The notes below the pieces were generated by a model. That model worked only from the letters and a program-made list of their open reading frames with translations. It searched no databases and was not told the origin of the DNA. A stretch of 64,000 nt of DNA, from the NCBI RefSeq assembly GCF_023078495.1, contig NZ_CP095742.1, positions 3,038,001 through 3,102,000 of the forward strand, given 5' to 3'. A program made the translations under genes and the position numbers. Below are positions 1 through 13,167 of the stretch, one piece after another. Origin of the DNA: Luteibacter aegosomatissinici (GTDB taxonomy: Bacteria; Pseudomonadota; Gammaproteobacteria; Xanthomonadales; Rhodanobacteraceae). The stretch's first letter is position 1. Each line of letters opens with the position of its first letter.

Positions 1-324
1 AACGGCGATATCAACTTCAAGGACGAGAAGCTCAACCTCGATATCGTGCCGCATACCAAGGGCTTCCGCGTGTTCTCCTTGCGCTCGCCGCTGTACGTGC
101 ATGGCACGTTTGCCAACCCCTCGCCGGGCGTGCATGCCGGCCCGCTCATCCTGCGTGGTGGTGGCGCCGTGGCGCTGTTCTTCGCGGCCCCGGTGGCCGC
201 GCTCGCGCCGCTGATGGTGCCCGAGAGCGGCAAGGCCAACGCCGTGACCTGCCAGCCGCTGCTGGATGACCTGAAGAGTGCCCCGCCCAAGGCCCCGCCG
301 CCGGGCAAGACCAACGCGAAATAA
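1..324 (+). CDS. AsmA family protein, C-terminal fragment
   Basis: The reading frame is open from base 1 and ends at TAA 322-324, so only the last 107 residues are present and the start lies before the window. AsmA-family proteins are inner-membrane-anchored periplasmic proteins linked to outer-membrane assembly and lipid transfer. The visible text fits their C-terminus: a beta-rich stretch (NGDINFKDEKLNLDIVPHTK), a 'SPLYVHGTFANPSPGV' segment, then a small hydrophobic glycine/alanine stretch (GGGAVALFFAAPVAALAPL) and a cysteine-containing tail (VTCQPLLDDL) before a Pro/Lys-rich end. The family call comes from pattern recognition of this tail. The N-terminal membrane anchor and the bulk of the protein cannot be checked. 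The next gene follows 44 bp downstream on the same strand. Confidence 0.7.
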   Translation, partial: NGDINFKDEKLNLDIVPHTKGFRVFSLRSPLYVHGTFANPSPGVHAGPLILRGGGAVALFFAAPVAALAPLMVPESGKANAVTCQPLLDDLKSAPPKAPPPGKTNAK

Positions 325-368
325 TACCCACAGCCGCCGCGGGCGGCTCGAACGGGTAAAGTGCGCGC

Positions 369-1265
369 ATGCCGCCGACCCGAAAAGCCCTCTTCCAGAT
401 CCACTTCTGCGTCCTGCTATGGGGCTTCACGGCCATCCTCGGCAAGCTCATTACCCTCGCCGCTCTCCCGCTCGTGTGGTGGCGCATGCTGCTCGTCTCG
501 GCCGCGCTCCTCTGCGTGCCACGCGTCTGGCGGGGGCTGCGCGCGACATCGCCGCGGCTGTTGCTGATCTACGCGGGCATCGGCGTGGTCGTGGCGCTGC
601 ATTGGCTCACCTTCTACGGCGCGATCAAGCTGGCCAATGCCTCGGTGGCGGCCACCTGCATCGCCATGTGCCCGGCATTCCTGGCCATTGTCGAGCCGTG
701 GATCGCAAAGCGTCCGTTTGAACCCAGGGAGCTGATGCTAGGGGCCGCCGTGATCCCGGGCGTCGCGCTGGTCGCGGGCGGCCTGCCGGGCGATATGCGC
801 CTGGGCCTGGCCGTGGGCGTGCTCTCCGCGCTGTTCGTCGCCTTCTTCGGGGCGTTGAACAAGCGCTACATCGAGCATGCGGATTCGCTGACCGTGACCT
901 GCGTGGAACTGGGTGCCGGGACGCTGTTTCTTACGGCGGCCGCCCCGTTCATGCCTGGCGCATCCTTCGTACTGCCCGATGCGCACGATGCGGTTCTGAT
1001 GGTGGTGCTGGCCTTTGGCTGCACCCTGCTGCCGTTCGCACTGGCGTTATCCGCGCTGCGCCACCTCTCCGCGTTTGCCACGCAGATGGTGACGAACCTG
1101 GAGCCGGTGTACGCCATCGTGCTGGCCATTCCGCTGCTGGGTGAGCAACGTGAGCTGGGCTGGGCGTTTTACCTTGGGGTGGCGGTCATCCTGGCTGCGG
1201 TGTTTGCGCATCCATTCCTGCATAGGGGCGAAAAGGCTGCGCCGTCCGACATCGTTGCGCCATGA
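369..1265 (+). CDS. DMT superfamily (EamA) inner-membrane permease
   Basis: The 298-residue protein is almost entirely hydrophobic and shows about ten membrane segments arranged as two EamA repeats, the usual layout of drug/metabolite transporters. The first repeat starts near residue 5 (FQIHFCVLLWGFTAILGKL) and carries the typical 'WGF' and 'WWRMLL' features. The second starts near residue 145 (LGLAVGVLSALFVAFFGALN). A Glu-Pro in 'VTNLEPVYAIVLAIPLLGE' marks the conserved penultimate helix of the family. The substrate cannot be deduced. The ATG at 369 is the first in frame and leaves a 44 bp gap to the AsmA-like gene, so the two may be co-transcribed. The length matches the family norm of about 290-300 residues. 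Confidence 0.88.
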   Translation: MPPTRKALFQIHFCVLLWGFTAILGKLITLAALPLVWWRMLLVSAALLCVPRVWRGLRATSPRLLLIYAGIGVVVALHWLTFYGAIKLANASVAATCIAMCPAFLAIVEPWIAKRPFEPRELMLGAAVIPGVALVAGGLPGDMRLGLAVGVLSALFVAFFGALNKRYIEHADSLTVTCVELGAGTLFLTAAAPFMPGASFVLPDAHDAVLMVVLAFGCTLLPFALALSALRHLSAFATQMVTNLEPVYAIVLAIPLLGEQRELGWAFYLGVAVILAAVFAHPFLHRGEKAAPSDIVAP

Positions 1266-1285
1266 ACGACCGGCGATAACCGCGG

Positions 1286-1405
1286 TTACGCCCGGCCGCG
1301 GGCCTTCATGGTGCGGGCACGGCGTGCGCGCTGGGCCGCCGAACGGCCTGAGCCCTTTTTACGGGGTGACGAACGCTTGGCCTGCGAACGCGGGCGGGAA
1401 GTCAT
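1286..1405 (-). CDS. Small highly basic protein (39 aa), unknown
   Basis: This short frame reads on the minus strand from ATG 1403-1405 to TAA 1286-1288 and encodes 39 residues. Arg, Lys, Ser and Ala dominate: it starts MTSRPRSQAKRSSPRKKG and ends RARRARTMKARGRA. A GGAG ribosome-binding site sits about nine bases before the ATG, which is the main reason to treat it as real. The composition suggests a nucleic-acid- or ribosome-associated peptide, but I recognise no family and the function is unknown. It lies alone between the permease and the 2OG oxygenase. The frame is short enough to be chance in GC-rich DNA, so confidence is moderate. Confidence 0.5.
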   Translation of the reverse strand: MTSRPRSQAKRSSPRKKGSGRSAAQRARRARTMKARGRA

Positions 1406-1483
1406 AGCGGGAATCTCCGGGGGAACTGCGGCCGGGAGAGCCGACTGTGCGGCCCGCCCGGTGAAAAACCCGCTAAGGGGTTG

Positions 1484-2419
1484 TCAGATAAGTTTGATTT
1501 CGCGCAGACGTTCCTGAAGGTACTCGTGCGCCGTGATCGGCTCGGGGTAGCGCTTCGGGTTATCGGGGGTCACGCACGACGGCAGCACATCCAGCACCAC
1601 ATCCGGATTCGGGTGCAGGAAGAACGGCACCGAATAGCGCGGCTTGCGGGCGGCATCGCCTGCCGGGTTGGTCACGCGGTGCGTCGTGGACGGGTACACG
1701 TGGTTGGTGAGACGCTGCAGCATGTCACCGATATTCACCACGATGGCATCGCCTTCACTGGTGATCGGCAGCCACTCGCCTTCGCGCGTAAGCACTTCGA
1801 GACCTGCGGTGCTGGCGCCGACCAGCAGGGTGATGAAGTTGATGTCCTCATGCGCACCGGCGCGCACGTTCGGCACATCGGTCTGCGTGATCGGCGGGTA
1901 GTGGATCGGGCGCAGGATGGAATTGCCCGAATTCACCTTGTCGTCGAAGAAGGTCTCGGGCAGGTTGATGTGCAGGGCCAGCGCACGCAGCACGCGGCTG
2001 CCCAGCTGATCCAGCGCCTCGTAGATGCCGTAGCCCTCGGCCTTGAAGTGGGGCACTTCGTCCGGCCATACGTTCGGGGGCATCACGTCGGCGTACTTCG
2101 AATCGCGCGGGATCTCGCGGCCGATGTGGAAGAACTCCTTCAGGTCGGCGAACTTGGAATCCTTGGCCGTCTCCACCTTGAACGGGGTATAGCCGCGGGC
2201 GCCACCACCGCCGGGGATGTGGTACTTGCGCTTCACGTCATCCGGCAGGGCGAAGAAGGCCTTGAACGCATCGTAGGCGCCATCGATGGCTTCCTTGGGG
2301 ATGCCGTGGCCGCTGATGCAGCAGAAACCGAATTCGCGATACGCAGCGCCCAGCTCGGCGACAAACGCCTCGCGGTCGGTCTCAAAACGGCGGATATCGA
2401 GGGTGGGAACCTTCTTCAT
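1484..2419 (-). CDS. 2-oxoglutarate/Fe(II)-dependent oxygenase, isopenicillin N synthase-like
   Basis: The 311-residue enzyme has the N-terminal non-haem dioxygenase domain (DIRRFETDREAFVAELGAAY) followed by the double-stranded beta-helix core. Metal ligands are visible: His and Asp in 'AHEDINFITLL', and the distal His in 'YPSTTHRVTNP'. The Arg-x-Ser that binds 2-oxoglutarate is in 'RYSVPFFLHPNPD'. The C-terminal '...DVLPSCVTP...PITAHEYLQERL' is typical of bacterial oxidoreductases in this family. The substrate is not predictable from sequence. The start is ATG 2417-2419. It lies downstream of glmM on the same strand but is separated from it by a strong terminator hairpin at 2443-2472, so it is probably transcribed on its own. 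Confidence 0.9.
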   Translation of the reverse strand: MKKVPTLDIRRFETDREAFVAELGAAYREFGFCCISGHGIPKEAIDGAYDAFKAFFALPDDVKRKYHIPGGGGARGYTPFKVETAKDSKFADLKEFFHIGREIPRDSKYADVMPPNVWPDEVPHFKAEGYGIYEALDQLGSRVLRALALHINLPETFFDDKVNSGNSILRPIHYPPITQTDVPNVRAGAHEDINFITLLVGASTAGLEVLTREGEWLPITSEGDAIVVNIGDMLQRLTNHVYPSTTHRVTNPAGDAARKPRYSVPFFLHPNPDVVLDVLPSCVTPDNPKRYPEPITAHEYLQERLREIKLI

Positions 2420-2442
2420 GGTGTGACCTGCTTTCGGGCATG

Positions 2443-2472
2443 AAAAAGCCGGCGCGGGGTGACCGCGCCGGC
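2443..2472 (-). terminator. Rho-independent terminator after glmM
   Basis: A perfect 10 bp GC stem (2448-2457 with 2463-2472, loop GGTGA) is followed on the minus strand by a run of five T (2447-2443). It starts about 20 bases after the glmM stop codon and lies before the start of the downstream oxygenase gene, so it should end the folP-glmM transcript. Confidence 0.8.
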
Positions 2473-2490
2473 CGGAGGCGTCAATTGGGC

Positions 2491-3894
2491 TCAGGCGACG
2501 GCCTGGGCTGCTGATTTTACGGCGTTAGCCAGCTGCCCCGCCAGCCGTTCCACTTCGGCGGCGTCGGCGGCCTCGATCGTGACGCGGACCAGCGGCTCGG
2601 TGCCCGAGGCGCGCAGCACCACGCGGCCACGGCCTTCCAGGGCGGCTTCCACCTCGGCGAGCGCCTGCTTGACGGTATCCGAACCCAGTGCAGCCTTCGC
2701 ACCTTCCACCCGGACGTTAACCATGGTCTGCGGCAATTTGACCAGACCGGCGCGCGCGTCCGCGAACGACTCACCTGCCTCGGCCAGCGTCTCGAGCAGG
2801 GCCAGCGCGGCAACGATGCCATCGCCGGTGGTAAAGCGATCCAGGCAAAGGACGTGGCCGGACGTTTCGCCGCCCAGCACACCGCCGTGCTCCTTTAACT
2901 GCTGCAGCACATAACGATCGCCCACGTTGGCGCGGATAAACGGGATATCCATCTGCTTGAGTGCGCGCTGCAGGCCGTAGTTGCTCATGAGCGTGCCGAC
3001 CACCGGGCCAGGCAACGAGGCCTTCTTCTTCCAGTGGCGGGCGATGACATAGAGCATGTCGTCGCCATCCGTCACGGTGCCGTCCTTGTCGACGATACGG
3101 ACGCGGTCGCCATCGCCATCAAAGGCGATACCGAGATCGGCACCCTTCTCCACGACCGCCCGGGCCAGGGCCTCGGGCGAGGTCGAGCCGACGCCGCGAT
3201 TGATGTTCAGGCCGTCGGGCTCGGCGCCGATGGTGGTTACCGTTGCGCCCAGGTCGCTGAAGACCATGGGCGCGACCTGGTAGGTGGCGCCATGGGCGCA
3301 ATCCAGCACGATGTGCATGCCCGCCAGCGAGAAATCATCCGACACGGTGGACTTGCAGAATTCGGCGTAGCGGGTGACGGCATCATCCACGCGCTTGGCC
3401 TTGCCGAGCGCCTCGGAGGGCACCGTGGCGAAATCCGCCTCGAGCTCAGCCTCGATCTCGGCCTCCAGTTCGTCATCCAGCTTTTCGCCCTGGCCAGAGA
3501 AGAACTTGATGCCATTGTCCTGGTGTGGGTTGTGCGAGGCACTGATCACGATGCCGGCATCAGCGCGAAGCGAACGAGTCAGGTACGCCACGCCCGGGGT
3601 GGGCATGGGGCCCAGCAGGCGCACATCGGCACCGGAGGCCACCAGGCCGGCCTCGAGGGCGGATTCGAACATGTAGCCGGAAACGCGTGTGTCCTTGCCT
3701 ATGACGACCATGACCTTGCGCGAATGGTCGCGACGATCCGGGCCGGCCCCGATGGGGCGCTTGTCGGCGGCGCGACGGCGCGCCAGCACGGCCCCGGCGG
3801 CACGGCCAAGGCGCAGGATGAAGTCGGCACTGATCGGGTAGCTGCCCACCTGGCCCCGGATACCGTCGGTTCCGAAGTATTTACGTTCGCTCAT
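2491..3894 (-). CDS. glmM: Phosphoglucosamine mutase
   Basis: GlmM interconverts glucosamine-6-phosphate and glucosamine-1-phosphate in the cytoplasm, on the route to UDP-GlcNAc for peptidoglycan and lipopolysaccharide. The N-terminus [13 protein letters not shown] is diagnostic. The catalytic phosphoserine loop is '[16 protein letters not shown]', the metal-binding loop is 'AFDGDGDRV', the sugar-binding loop is '[10 protein letters not shown]', and the C-terminal phosphate site is '[12 protein letters not shown]'. At 467 residues it is about 20 longer than usual, because of an insert rich in Arg/Asp/Lys ([21 protein letters not shown] spans it) between 'VLAR' and '[10 protein letters not shown]'. 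It sits 87 bp downstream of folP in the same direction, the common folP-glmM pairing of gammaproteobacteria. Confidence 0.97.
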   Translation of the reverse strand: MSERKYFGTDGIRGQVGSYPISADFILRLGRAAGAVLARRRAADKRPIGAGPDRRDHSRKVMVVIGKDTRVSGYMFESALEAGLVASGADVRLLGPMPTPGVAYLTRSLRADAGIVISASHNPHQDNGIKFFSGQGEKLDDELEAEIEAELEADFATVPSEALGKAKRVDDAVTRYAEFCKSTVSDDFSLAGMHIVLDCAHGATYQVAPMVFSDLGATVTTIGAEPDGLNINRGVGSTSPEALARAVVEKGADLGIAFDGDGDRVRIVDKDGTVTDGDDMLYVIARHWKKKASLPGPVVGTLMSNYGLQRALKQMDIPFIRANVGDRYVLQQLKEHGGVLGGETSGHVLCLDRFTTGDGIVAALALLETLAEAGESFADARAGLVKLPQTMVNVRVEGAKAALGSDTVKQALAEVEAALEGRGRVVLRASGTEPLVRVTIEAADAAEVERLAGQLANAVKSAAQAVA

Positions 3895-3981
3895 GGCTCT
3901 AACTCCTTCCTGGGACGGGGATGATACCCCTCCGCCGGTGAAGCGAAAGCCCGGCCACCGGACAGGCCAGATGGCGTACCC

Positions 3982-4881
3982 CTACTCGTCGTCGGGCCAG
4001 CGGGGCATGGCGGGCTTGTCGACGCGGGGCGCGGTGTCGCCAGCTTTGACGGCATGCCATACCGCCAGCGCATCGACCATGGGGGCCACATCGTGCACGC
4101 GAACGATGGCCGCGCCGCGCTGCACGCCGATGAGGGCCGCAGCCACCGAGCCCGCGGCGCGAGCGGCGGGTTCAGTGCGGCCGGTGATCTGGCCGATCAT
4201 GCTCTTGCGCGACAGGCCGATGAACACGCCAGCGCCCAGTTCGGCGAAGCGGGCCGTGGCGCGCAGAAGGGCCAGGTTGTGTTCCAGGTTCTTGCCGAAG
4301 CCGAAGCCCGGGTCGACCAGCACCTTGCGCCGATCGATACCCGCCAGTTCGCAGGCGAACAGGCGATCGGTGAGAAAGCGGTGCACTTCACCGACCACAT
4401 CGTCGTACTGCGGATCGGCCTGCATGCTGCGCGGCTCGCCCTGCATATGCATGAGGCACACCGGTACGCGCAGCTCGGCGGCCGCATCCAGGGCGCCTTC
4501 GCGGCGTAGCGCAAACACATCATTGATGAGGCCCGCACCCGCCCCCACCGCGGCCCGCATCACCTCGGGCTTGGAGGTGTCGATCGACACCGGCAGCGTG
4601 GTTGCCGCCACCAGGCGCTCGATAAGGGGCACGACGCGACGGATTTCTTCCTCGGCGGAGACATCCTCCGCACCCGGGCGGGTCGATTCGCCCCCCACAT
4701 CGAGCAGGTCGGCCCCCTCTTCCGCCAGGCGCATGGCGTGCGCGTAGGCCGCCTCCAGCGTGTCGTGCTGGCCGCCGTCGGAGAACGAATCCGGCGTGAC
4801 GTTGACGATGCCGGCGACGCGCGGGCGATCAAGTACCAGGGCGCGGCCGTTGCAATCCAGCGAGGTGGCGAAGAGTTCCAT
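3982..4881 (-). CDS. folP: Dihydropteroate synthase
   Basis: FolP condenses 4-aminobenzoate with 6-hydroxymethyl-dihydropterin pyrophosphate in folate synthesis and is the sulfonamide target. All the main loops are present: 'GIVNVTPDSFSDGG', 'LLDVGGESTRPGA', 'VSIDTSKPEVMRAA', 'LVDPGFGFGKNLEHN' and 'FIGLSRKSMIG'. The frame is open further upstream, but the ATG at 4879-4881 gives a 299-residue protein of normal size. This start lies only four bases after the orn stop, so the extra upstream frame is just the shadow of orn. The order orn-folP-glmM on one strand suggests an operon; the ftsH gene often found upstream of folP is replaced here by orn. Confidence 0.96.
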   Translation of the reverse strand: MELFATSLDCNGRALVLDRPRVAGIVNVTPDSFSDGGQHDTLEAAYAHAMRLAEEGADLLDVGGESTRPGAEDVSAEEEIRRVVPLIERLVAATTLPVSIDTSKPEVMRAAVGAGAGLINDVFALRREGALDAAAELRVPVCLMHMQGEPRSMQADPQYDDVVGEVHRFLTDRLFACELAGIDRRKVLVDPGFGFGKNLEHNLALLRATARFAELGAGVFIGLSRKSMIGQITGRTEPAARAAGSVAAALIGVQRGAAIVRVHDVAPMVDALAVWHAVKAGDTAPRVDKPAMPRWPDDE

Positions 4882-4885
4882 GTGC

Positions 4886-5452
4886 TCAGCCCGGCTGGGT
4901 GCCGCCGATGGCGCCCATGAAGCGGCGGTAATAACGCAGCTCATCGATGGAATCGCGGATATCGGACAGCGCGGTATGCGCGGAATCCTTCGAGAAGCCC
5001 TTCGCGATCTCCGGCGACCAGCGGCGCGACAGCTCCTTGAGGGTGGAGACATCGAGGTTACGGTAGTGGAAGAAGCGCTCCAGCTTCGGCATCTCGCGGT
5101 GCAGGAAGCGGCGATCCTGGCAGATGGAGTTGCCGCACATCGGCGATTTGCCCGCGGGCACCCACTTCTGCAGGAACGCGATGGTCGCGGCCTCCGCCTC
5201 TTCGGGCGTCGCATCCGATTCCACCGCCCGGCCCCACAGGCCCGAGCGCTGGTGCTGGTTGCGGTTCCACGCATCCATCTGCTGCAGGCGGGCGTCCGCG
5301 TGGCTGATGGCGTATACGGGCCCTTCGGCCAGCACGTTCAGATCCTTGTCCGTCACCACGGTGGCGATCTCCAGGATGGAGTCGTTATCCGTGTCCAGCC
5401 CGGTCATTTCCAGGTCGATCCAGATGAGGTTGTCGTCGTGCGCTAGCGTCAT
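4886..5452 (-). CDS. orn: Oligoribonuclease (DEDDh 3'-5' exoribonuclease)
   Basis: Orn degrades two- to five-residue RNA fragments in the cytoplasm and clears pGpG, the linear product made when EAL phosphodiesterases open cyclic-di-GMP. That matters here because the window carries several EAL/GGDEF genes. The exonuclease motifs are visible: '[11 protein letters not shown]' (ExoI), '[16 protein letters not shown]' (ExoII) and '[19 protein letters not shown]' (ExoIII with the DEDDh His). The length of 188 residues is close to the usual 180-185. The start is ATG 5450-5452. It is divergent from sbcB with a 65 bp spacer and is followed almost directly by folP. Confidence 0.96.
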   Translation of the reverse strand: MTLAHDDNLIWIDLEMTGLDTDNDSILEIATVVTDKDLNVLAEGPVYAISHADARLQQMDAWNRNQHQRSGLWGRAVESDATPEEAEAATIAFLQKWVPAGKSPMCGNSICQDRRFLHREMPKLERFFHYRNLDVSTLKELSRRWSPEIAKGFSKDSAHTALSDIRDSIDELRYYRRFMGAIGGTQPG

Positions 5453-5517
5453 GGGAGCTCCTTTGTATCAGGCAGTCTACCTCGCCCTTGCCTCCCCCTG
5501 CATGCGATGATGGCGTG

Positions 5518-6942
5518 ATGGCCGAACCGACCTTCTTCTGGCACGACTACGAGACCTTCGGCGCCGACCCCCGGCGGGACCGCCCCAGCCAGTTTGCCGG
5601 CATACGTACCGACGCAAACCTCGAGATCGTGGGCGAGCCGGTGATGGTGTACTGCAAGCCGCCGCGCGATATGCCGCCGCAGCCAGCCGCCTGCCTGATT
5701 ACCGGGATTGCGCCGCAGCTCACCGAGCGCGAGGGCCTCTCCGAGGCGGATTTTGCCGCCGTGGTGCATGAGCAATTAGGCATGCCCGGCACCTGCGGCG
5801 TGGGCTACAACTCACTGCGCTTCGATGATGAGTTCACCCGCCACCTGCTGTATCGCAATTTCTACGAGCCCTACGCCCGCGAGTGGGAGAACGGCAATTC
5901 CCGCTGGGACCTGATCGACCTGGTACGCCTGTGCCAGGCCCTGCGCCCGGAGGGCATCACCTGGCCCACGCGTGACGACGGCACGCCCAGCTTCAAGCTG
6001 GAGCACCTGGCCACCGCCAACCACCTGAAGCAGGATCGGGCCCACGATGCGCTCTCCGATGTGGAAGCCCTGATCGGGCTGGCCCGGCTTATCCGCACGC
6101 ACCAGCCGAAGCTGTGGGACTGGTACTTCGGCCTGCGCCGGAAGCAGCGTGTCTTTGAACTGCTCGATGTGGCGGCCATGACGCCGGTCGTCCACGTTTC
6201 CTCGCGCTACCCCGCCAGCCGTCAGTGCCTTACCGTGATCGCCCCGCTGGCCGCACACCCTTCGCGCGCGGGCGAGGTCATCGTGTATGACCTCACCGCG
6301 GACCCCACGGATCTGTTGAGCCTGGATGATGGCGATATCGCCGACCGGGTCTTCACGTCACGTGCGGACCTGCCCGAGGGCGTGGAGCGGATCGCGCTGC
6401 GCACAGTGCGTGCAAACCACGCACCGGCGCTGGCGCCCCTGTCGGTCCTCAAGGGCGTGGACCACGGCCGCCTGGGCCTGGACATGGCGCTCGTCGACAA
6501 GCACCTGGCCATGCTGCGCGATGCGCCAGGCCTTGCCGAAAAGCTGCGCCGCGTTTACGGCCAGGCCGCCGAGATGCCACCCGCCGGCGATCCCGAGCTC
6601 GCGCTTTACGGCGGATTCCTGCCGGATGCCGACCGCCGCCAGCTCGCCGAGGTGCGCGCCACACCGCCCGCCCAACTGGGCAGCGGCCGCTTCACCTTCC
6701 GCGATCCACGCTATGCCGAACTGCTGTTCCGTTACCGCGCCCGCAACTGGCCCGATACGCTCACGGTGGACGAATACGCCCGCTGGGAGGCCTTCCGGGT
6801 GGATCGCCTAACCCGGCATGGCCCACTCACCACGCTCACCCTTGCCGACTACGCCACCGAACTGGCCACCCTGCGCCTGATGCCCGGCGCACCCCTGCCC
6901 CTGCTCGATGAGCTGGAGGCATGGGGCGAATCCCTGCTCTGA
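5518..6942 (+). CDS. sbcB: Exodeoxyribonuclease I
   Basis: ExoI digests single-stranded DNA 3'-5' and works in mismatch repair and recombination. The N-terminal DEDD exonuclease domain starts 'FFWHDYETFGADPRRDRPSQ'. It continues with 'GVGYNSLRFDDEFTRHLLYR' and closes with 'AHDALSDVEALIGLARLI'. The rest is the SH3-like and C-terminal helical domain of SbcB (VLKGVDHGRLGLDM, ELLFRYRARNWPDTL). I chose ATG 5518-5520 because the protein then begins MAEPTFFWHDYETFG, as in the family, and is 474 residues long. An earlier possible start adds ten unrelated residues. It is divergently transcribed from orn. Confidence 0.95.
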   Translation: MAEPTFFWHDYETFGADPRRDRPSQFAGIRTDANLEIVGEPVMVYCKPPRDMPPQPAACLITGIAPQLTEREGLSEADFAAVVHEQLGMPGTCGVGYNSLRFDDEFTRHLLYRNFYEPYAREWENGNSRWDLIDLVRLCQALRPEGITWPTRDDGTPSFKLEHLATANHLKQDRAHDALSDVEALIGLARLIRTHQPKLWDWYFGLRRKQRVFELLDVAAMTPVVHVSSRYPASRQCLTVIAPLAAHPSRAGEVIVYDLTADPTDLLSLDDGDIADRVFTSRADLPEGVERIALRTVRANHAPALAPLSVLKGVDHGRLGLDMALVDKHLAMLRDAPGLAEKLRRVYGQAAEMPPAGDPELALYGGFLPDADRRQLAEVRATPPAQLGSGRFTFRDPRYAELLFRYRARNWPDTLTVDEYARWEAFRVDRLTRHGPLTTLTLADYATELATLRLMPGAPLPLLDELEAWGESLL

Positions 6943-6955
6943 GCCCTCCGCACCC

Positions 6956-7645
6956 ATGCCGCATACCACCTATTTCACGCCCGCCACCTTCAAATTCTTC
7001 AAGGCGCTGGCCCGCAACAACAGCCGCGAATGGTTCCAGGCGCACAAGGACGACTACGAGCGCCACGTGCGTGAGCCGTTCACCGCGCTGATCACCGACA
7101 TGCAGGCGCCCCTGGCGAAGATCAGCCCTCACTTCCGCGCCGATCCGCGCAAGGTGGGCGGCTCGCTTTACCGCATCCATCGCGATACGCGCTTTGCCAA
7201 CGACAAGCAGCCGTACAAGAACTGGCAGGGCTCGCGCTTCTTCCATGAGCGTCGCCACGAGATCCAGGCACCTGGGTTTTACCTGCATATCCAGCCGGGC
7301 GAGTGCTTCGTCGGTGGCGGCATGTGGCATCCCGAGCCGCCGGTGCTGAAGAAGCTGCGCGAATTTCTTTCGGATAACCCGGATGCGTGGAAGCGTGCAA
7401 CGCGCAGCAAGGCGTTCCAGGAGCGCTACACCTGGTGGGGCGAGAGCCTGACCCGGCCACCGCGCGGGTTCGATGCAAACCACGAGCTGATCGACGACCT
7501 GAAACGGAAGAACTTCGCCGCCGGGCAGGATTTTGACGAAGCGATGGCCTGCTCCACCGAGCTGCTGCCGTTTGTCGTCGACAGCTTCAAACGGCTAGCT
7601 CCGATGGTGGATTACCTGTGCGCGGCGCAGGAGCTGGAATTCTGA
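6956..7645 (+). CDS. DUF2461 / TIGR02453 family protein
   Basis: This 229-residue cytoplasmic protein shows the conserved N-terminus of the DUF2461 family (YFTPATFKFFKALARNN, then EWFQAHKDDYE). It also has the characteristic 'SLYRIHRDTRFANDKQPYK' motif and 'GFYLHIQPGECFVGGGMW'. The biochemical role of the family is not established. The ATG at 6956 follows the sbcB stop by 13 bases; an earlier in-frame ATG at 6908 would overlap sbcB by 35 bases and adds nothing conserved. It is probably co-transcribed with sbcB. A long palindromic repeat starts 30 bp after its stop codon and could act as the terminator against the convergent VOC gene. Confidence 0.88.
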   Translation: MPHTTYFTPATFKFFKALARNNSREWFQAHKDDYERHVREPFTALITDMQAPLAKISPHFRADPRKVGGSLYRIHRDTRFANDKQPYKNWQGSRFFHERRHEIQAPGFYLHIQPGECFVGGGMWHPEPPVLKKLREFLSDNPDAWKRATRSKAFQERYTWWGESLTRPPRGFDANHELIDDLKRKNFAAGQDFDEAMACSTELLPFVVDSFKRLAPMVDYLCAAQELEF

Positions 7646-7675
7646 AGCCATAGCAGCCTTCATCGCCAACGCCCC

Positions 7676-7770
7676 GTAGGAGCCCACCCTGTGGGCGACA
7701 TCTTTTCGCGATAGAGCCCTGGGCCCGTCGCGTTCCGCCGAAAGCTGTCGCCCACAGGGTGGGCTCCTAC
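7676..7770. repeat. Class A palindromic repeat (REPIN-like), copy 1
   Basis: Left arm GTAGGAGCCCACCCTGTGGG and its reverse complement at the right end form two inverted REP-like units around a variable spacer of about 40 bp. Each arm is itself palindromic (CCCACCCTGTGGG). It sits between convergent genes. At least five further copies occur in the window. Confidence 0.9.
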
Positions 7771-7786
7771 GGCCGTTTCGCGGGAT

Positions 7787-8170
7787 CTATCGTTCGTAAA
7801 GCTCCACCGGCAAATCATCCGGGTCGGCAAAGAACGTGAATCGCTTGCCCGTGTACTCATCCACGCGGATAGGCTCGCACACCACGCCATGGCCTTCGAT
7901 CCGCGCTACCGCGGTGTCGATATCATCGACCGCGAACGCGATATGCCGGAGGCCCTGTGCCTCGGGCCGCGACACACGCGGCGGTGGTGAGGGAAACGAG
8001 AACAGCTCGATCTGTACGCCCGGACTCACCTCCAGGTCCAGCTTCCACGAATCGCGCGCCTCGCGGTACACCTCATGGACCACCTTCAGCCCAAGCACCT
8101 CGGTATAGAACGCCTTCGAACGCGCGTAATCCGAGCAGATGATCGCCACATGATGGATTGCCTTCAGCAT
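7787..8170 (-). CDS. VOC/glyoxalase family protein (YaeR-like)
   Basis: The 127-residue protein is a small vicinal-oxygen-chelate fold enzyme. It has two beta-alpha-beta-beta-beta modules: 'AIHHVAIICSDYARSKAFYT' at the N-terminus and 'LRHIAFAVDDIDTAVARI' in the second half. The expected metal ligands are in place: His in the first module, Glu in 'VQIELFSFP', His in 'GLRHIAF' and Glu in 'LPVELYER'. This arrangement resembles the YaeR/GloA2 group of glyoxalase-I-like proteins, whose substrate is poorly defined. The start is ATG 8168-8170; the longer frame upstream is Arg/Gly-rich shadow. It starts only five bases after the epmA stop (8176), so it is the last gene of the ligA-epmA-VOC run. Confidence 0.88.
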   Translation of the reverse strand: MLKAIHHVAIICSDYARSKAFYTEVLGLKVVHEVYREARDSWKLDLEVSPGVQIELFSFPSPPPRVSRPEAQGLRHIAFAVDDIDTAVARIEGHGVVCEPIRVDEYTGKRFTFFADPDDLPVELYER

Positions 8171-8175
8171 GGTGC

Positions 8176-13112
<4,937 letters not shown>

Positions 13113-13167
13113 CCGCTAACCTCGGGAGGCCGCGCGTTCTGGCGGTGTCAGATCAGGAACGATCACC

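Noticed and set aside
3982-5274. A 430-codon version of folP starting inside orn
   Set aside because: The extra 130 residues are the out-of-frame shadow of orn; the ATG at 4881 gives a normal FolP.
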